From Pontibacter akesuensis (GTDB lineage Bacteria > Bacteroidota > Bacteroidia > Cytophagales > Hymenobacteraceae): DNA of 64,000 nucleotides. Each line of letters begins with the position of its first letter. Within the stretch, counting starts at the first letter, position 1. Positions 60,552 to 64,000 of the stretch are shown piece after piece. The DNA is taken from the NCBI RefSeq assembly GCF_001611675.1, contig NZ_CP014766.1, positions 2,356,001 to 2,420,000 of the forward strand, read 5' to 3'. The translations under genes and the position numbers were made by a program. The notes under the pieces are model-generated. The model was given only the letters and a program-made list of their open reading frames with translations. It had not been told where the DNA came from and ran no database searches.

Positions 60552-61985
60552 CTACTCCACTGGAATCTCCCCGGCGGCCCAATAGAGGTACGTTCTGGCC
60601 TTGGCATACTTGGTGCGAAGGGTATAAAGCTTTACCTGCGCCTCCAGTAACTTGGCCTCCCTCGAGTTGATGAGAAACAAAGAGCTTTCCCCGTTCTCAA
60701 AGCGGATCTGCTCGCCATTGCGCAGCGTCAGCGCGTTGGCTACCATCTGCTCCTGCAGTTGCAGCTGGCTTTCCAGGGCCTGCAGTTCGTTATAGGCAAG
60801 CAACACCGCGTTTTCTACCTCACGGGTTTGCTGCACCAACTCCAGGCTGTTTGCCTGTAGCTTTGCCTTTGTTAGCTGCAGCTTTCCGCGCTCCTCCCGC
60901 AGGAAAATCGGAAGGCTGAAACTCAACCCCAGTTTATAGTTGCCCTGCAGGTGGTCCTGCTCCATTATGTCTGGCTGCAGGTAAAAATCGCGCTGCAGTA
61001 CATTATACTCTGCATTGAGTTTGGGCAACAGCTTGTTTGCGGCAAAGGTGCGCTCTATTTGCAATTGCTCCCCCTTCAGGCTTAGCTTCTGAAGCTCTGG
61101 ATGACTGCTTCGGGCTTCCGCCAGCAGGCTCTGCAACTCCTGCGCGCTCACGGTAGAGGCGTCAATTCCTGTAAGCGTAGGAATTGTATGCGCCTGCAGT
61201 TCGAGCGGTACCTGGTCTTCGGCCCACAGGTGCACTGCCACCTGCAGCTGCGCATTCTGCAACTCCAGCTGTGCCTGCTGCAGCAGCAGCTGCCGTTCTT
61301 GCAGGGCCATCAAGGCTTCTACCGTGTCGATGGCGGCCAGATCTCCTTCCAACACCCGGGATCGAACAGCCCGCAATCTGAATTCCGTCAGTTCCTGTGC
61401 CTCCTGGTATACCTGGGCGGTGCGGTACTGCAGCAACCACTCCCAGTAATCTTTTGTGGCCTCTAGCAGCAGCTTGTTGATCAGCTTGACGCGTTCGGCC
61501 TCTGCGATACCCTGCATCAGTTTAGCCTGGCGAATAGTGGCACGGCGCTCGTCAATGAAAAGCCCCTGTCCGAGTGGCACAGCAATACCGGCATAGCTCA
61601 ACCCATCGGGAGGCATTGTGTTTTCCGGGTTCAGGTACTGGCCTGTGTTGCGGTCGAAGCCTGCTACAAGCTCCGGCCCGAACCACAGGGGCACCCGCAG
61701 TTTGTTGCTCCACAGGTTGTAGTACTCTTTGCCGCCGTACTCCTTGCGGTACAGCTTGCTACTGATAACAGGGTCCATCGTGCCGCGTGCTATCCGTAGC
61801 TCCTGCCGGGCCTGCTCTGTCAGCAGGGCGGCCTGTGAGGCAATGGGGTGGTGCTGCAGAATCAGGCGGTGGAAATCCTGAAGTGTGAGCACCTTGGCCG
61901 TATCCTGCGCCTGCGCCTGGGGAAAGCCCAGCAAGACGAAGGCGAGCATCACCAGCAGTATTCCATATCTGTCGCGCTTTCTCAT
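60552..61985 (-). CDS. TolC-family outer-membrane efflux protein
   Basis: This 477-residue protein forms the outer-membrane tunnel of a tripartite exporter. A signal peptide ends in AQAQ (about residue 27). Long coiled-coil helices follow, such as LEATKDYWEWLLQYRTAQVYQEAQELTEFRLRAVRSRVLEGD and LVQQTREVENAVLLAYNELQALESQLQLQEQ. Its ATG overlaps the HlyD stop by four bases, so export partners are translated together. Confidence 0.93.
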   Translation of the reverse strand: MRKRDRYGILLVMLAFVLLGFPQAQAQDTAKVLTLQDFHRLILQHHPIASQAALLTEQARQELRIARGTMDPVISSKLYRKEYGGKEYYNLWSNKLRVPLWFGPELVAGFDRNTGQYLNPENTMPPDGLSYAGIAVPLGQGLFIDERRATIRQAKLMQGIAEAERVKLINKLLLEATKDYWEWLLQYRTAQVYQEAQELTEFRLRAVRSRVLEGDLAAIDTVEALMALQERQLLLQQAQLELQNAQLQVAVHLWAEDQVPLELQAHTIPTLTGIDASTVSAQELQSLLAEARSSHPELQKLSLKGEQLQIERTFAANKLLPKLNAEYNVLQRDFYLQPDIMEQDHLQGNYKLGLSFSLPIFLREERGKLQLTKAKLQANSLELVQQTREVENAVLLAYNELQALESQLQLQEQMVANALTLRNGEQIRFENGESSLFLINSREAKLLEAQVKLYTLRTKYAKARTYLYWAAGEIPVE

Positions 61986-63346
61986 TCTTCTTCGTAAGCC
62001 GTTTCAGTTTTCTTTTTTGTGTCTGTCGCCTTCTTGTCGGTAGTATAGTCGGCGGGGAAACTGTTGAGCTGGCGCCATATCTCGTACCAGATCGGAACGG
62101 TGTTCAGCATGGCCCACCCTTGCACCCCGGAGCCGACGCGCAGCGCATCAGGCCACTCTTCCTGCTCCGGGTCCGGCACCACCAGCAGGCGGTACTGCCC
62201 GTTGGTGCCCGTGTTGTCGATCACAGCCACTGTGCCACCAAATGTGCCGAAGCTTGCTCCCGGCCAGCCAGAGAATACCAAGGCCGGCCACCCCTCAAAC
62301 TGCAGGCGCATGTCATCGCCGGGCTTTATAAGCGGCAGGTCCAGTGCATTCACGTAAAGCTCCGCCGCCAGCTGTGGGCTGCTGGGCATAATAGTGGCCA
62401 GAGCCTCTCCCTCTTTGATGGTTTCGCCAATGCCGGCCTTCAGGGTTTTAACCAGATAGCCATCCTGCGGCGCCACAATGTGGTAGTACTGGTTTCGTAC
62501 CTCTGTGCTGTTGTACTCGCTTTGCAGCTTGGCAACTTCGGCCTGGGTGCCCAGTACGTAGGAGCGGGTTGCGTTCAACTCGGCCTCGGCTTTCGCAATT
62601 TTATCAGCGTACTCGGCCTGTAGCGAGTTGAGCTCTGTGCGGGCGTTCTGTAGTTCTGCACGCGTCGCATCTGTTTTGTTTATCACCGACAGCAGCTTGG
62701 CCTGTGCCTCCTGTAGCTTCAGGCGGCGCTGCTCCAACTCCGTTAGCGACTTCAGCCCCTGCTTGTACAGGTTCTCCTGGCGGATAAACTGCGATTCTGC
62801 TACGGCCAGTTCTGTGCGCTGTGCCACCACGTCCATGCTGTCGCTTTGCAGCTTCAGGCGCGTTTGCTCCACTTTGTTGCGGGCTTTCTGCAGACTGTAT
62901 ACAAGCCCTTCGCGCAGCGCCTCTATCTGTTCCTGCATGGCCAGCGCCTTGGCGCCTGTGGCAACGGCAGACCCCTGCTTCGCCTCTAACTGCTCCCCCA
63001 GGTTGGCCAGCAGGTTGGGGTCCATGTACTTCTCCTTTATCTCGGAGATACTGGCAATTGTATCGCCTTTTTTCACAAAGGCGCCCTCCATCACATACCA
63101 CTCTGTAATACGGCCTGCAATAACGGCCTCCAGCGTTTGCGGCCGGTCCTGCGGCGTCAATGCCGTCAGCGTACCTATTGAGTTGATGTTCTGCGTCCAG
63201 GGCAGGAAGAGGCACAGGAGCACGACCAGAAAGATGCCCCCGATCCAGTAGGTCAGGATGCGGCCCTGGCGGGGCGTCTGCACCTGCTGCATGGCTTTCA
63301 ACTGTGTGTGGTCCGTTTGTGTGGTATCGTTTGATGTTTTAGGCAT
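61982..63346 (-). CDS. HlyD-family periplasmic adaptor
   Basis: This 454-residue adaptor links an inner-membrane ABC transporter to TolC. One membrane helix lies at about 32-52 (WIGGIFLVVLLCLFLPW). A long helical hairpin follows, and the lipoyl-like half motif RITEWYVMEGAFVKKGDTIASI is near residue 95, the matching half DGYLVKTLKAGIGETIKEGEAL near residue 300. It starts six bases after the ABC gene stop. Confidence 0.93.
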   Translation of the reverse strand: MPKTSNDTTQTDHTQLKAMQQVQTPRQGRILTYWIGGIFLVVLLCLFLPWTQNINSIGTLTALTPQDRPQTLEAVIAGRITEWYVMEGAFVKKGDTIASISEIKEKYMDPNLLANLGEQLEAKQGSAVATGAKALAMQEQIEALREGLVYSLQKARNKVEQTRLKLQSDSMDVVAQRTELAVAESQFIRQENLYKQGLKSLTELEQRRLKLQEAQAKLLSVINKTDATRAELQNARTELNSLQAEYADKIAKAEAELNATRSYVLGTQAEVAKLQSEYNSTEVRNQYYHIVAPQDGYLVKTLKAGIGETIKEGEALATIMPSSPQLAAELYVNALDLPLIKPGDDMRLQFEGWPALVFSGWPGASFGTFGGTVAVIDNTGTNGQYRLLVVPDPEQEEWPDALRVGSGVQGWAMLNTVPIWYEIWRQLNSFPADYTTDKKATDTKKKTETAYEEE

Positions 63347-63352
63347 AATTTC

Positions 63353-64000
63353 CTAAGCTGTTACTTCTGTTAATTCTCTCAATAATTCATGCCGGCTAAT
63401 TTGCTCAAAATTGCCGGAGGCCACGAGTTTACCGTCCTGCATCAGTAGGGTTTGGTCGCAAAGCTTCATCACGTCATGGTCGTTCGAGACAATGAGCATG
63501 CTCCATTCAAATTCCTGACTTGTGAGCGTACGCATCATGTGTATCTTTTCTTTTTTACTCATACCTACCCAGAAGTCATCAATAATAAGCAGCTTAGGGC
63601 GCCTTGCCAGGCTCCGGGCCATCACTATTTTGCGGGCAATGCTACCCGGCAGGCGCTGGCTTCCGCCCACAAGGTACGTTTGCAGCCCCTCCGGAAGTTC
63701 GTGTACAAATTCATTCAGGCCAACCAGCTTTATAGCCCAGAGCACGTCATTAAGGGGCAATTGGCGGCCTAGGGTGATGTTTTCGATCAAGGTGCCGTCA
63801 AATACCTGTTCTGTCGAGATGTTGTCGCCGATAAGGCTGCGCAAGCTGCCGATGTGCAGGTCGCGGAGGGATACATCGCTGTAGACAATGCTGCCTTCAT
63901 ACGACGGGTAAAGCCCCAGCAGCAGGCTTATAAGCGTGCTTTTGCCCGAATTGTTGTAGCCTGCCAGGCACACGCGCTCCGATGGCTTTATGCTAAAGCT
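63353..64000 (-). CDS. ABC transporter ATPase domain, degenerate, partial
   Basis: This is the C-terminal 215 residues of an ABC exporter; the start is outside the window. Walker A AGYNNSGKST is intact. The Q-loop region reads GDNISTEQVFDGT without the usual Gln, the signature is GSQRLPGSIARK instead of LSGGQ, Walker B is KLLIIDDFW with Asp in the catalytic Glu position, and the H-loop is LIVSNDHD with Asn for His. These changes predict an ATPase that binds but hydrolyses poorly, or one half of a heterodimer. It is followed by hlyD and tolC. Confidence 0.88.
   Translation of the reverse strand, partial: SFSIKPSERVCLAGYNNSGKSTLISLLLGLYPSYEGSIVYSDVSLRDLHIGSLRSLIGDNISTEQVFDGTLIENITLGRQLPLNDVLWAIKLVGLNEFVHELPEGLQTYLVGGSQRLPGSIARKIVMARSLARRPKLLIIDDFWVGMSKKEKIHMMRTLTSQEFEWSMLIVSNDHDVMKLCDQTLLMQDGKLVASGNFEQISRHELLRELTEVTA

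Noticed and set aside
1..64000. CRISPR array, prophage, insertion sequence, rRNA or tRNA
   Set aside because: No regularly spaced repeat-spacer unit, no integrase or transposase frame, and no tRNA cloverleaf pattern was found in any gap.

Overview
The window is a stretch of chromosome from a member of the Bacteroidota, most likely the order Cytophagales and probably close to Pontibacter or Hymenobacter. This rests on a type IX secretion component (PorZ), many lipoproteins with an acidic run just after the lipobox cysteine, TAnnTTTG-type -7 promoter elements, an oligomeric pair of OprO/P porins beside pst genes, and the purH-mreB-mreC order. The genus is inferred from gene style only. Gene density is normal, and no phage, transposase, CRISPR array, rRNA or tRNA is visible.

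Layout. 1-8.7 kb (minus strand): mreC (partial), mreB, a repeat-filled gap, purH-purN, small enzymes, a Fur-type regulator, a UbiA prenyltransferase, a cold shock protein and a KdsC-like phosphatase. 8.7-12.2 kb: a membrane protein, IscX, an ISC-type ferredoxin, a DUF2520 protein and a glycosyltransferase. 12.3-17.3 kb: cytochrome c maturation genes ccmB-C-D-E-F without ccmA. 17.4-29.5 kb: a phosphate block with pstS-C-A-B-phoU, two phosphate-type porins and, divergent from them, a TonB-dependent receptor with a surface-type lipoprotein. The divergent gap carries tandem 11-bp repeats that look like PhoB operators on both sides. 29.5-37.7 kb: MoxR ATPase, hypothetical proteins, a second ferredoxin, then tdk-porZ-recO. 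37.8-49.9 kb: two FKBP lipoproteins, a DHH phosphoesterase, ndk, LysM protein, MFS transporter, hydrolase, dxs, scpA and a flippase-like membrane protein. 50.0-60.3 kb: an FAD monooxygenase, lipoproteins, asd, a large lamin-tail surface protein, a secreted lipase-like hydrolase and a TSUP permease. 60.5-64 kb: a TolC-HlyD-ABC export operon cut by the window end.

Two signals cut across genes. First, the heptamer AAGTATA (or its complement TATACTT) occurs about 97 times by eye count, in all reading frames and between genes, against roughly six expected from base composition. Second, several intergenic gaps are built from shared dispersed repeats. One such repeat sits inside the signal-peptide region of the lamin-tail protein and is translated.

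The most interesting unit is the phosphate block. Its two divergent promoters share the same four-unit 11-bp array and the same spacing to the -7 element, which puts the TonB receptor and its lipoprotein in the phosphate-starvation response and suggests an outer-membrane uptake system for a phosphorus compound.
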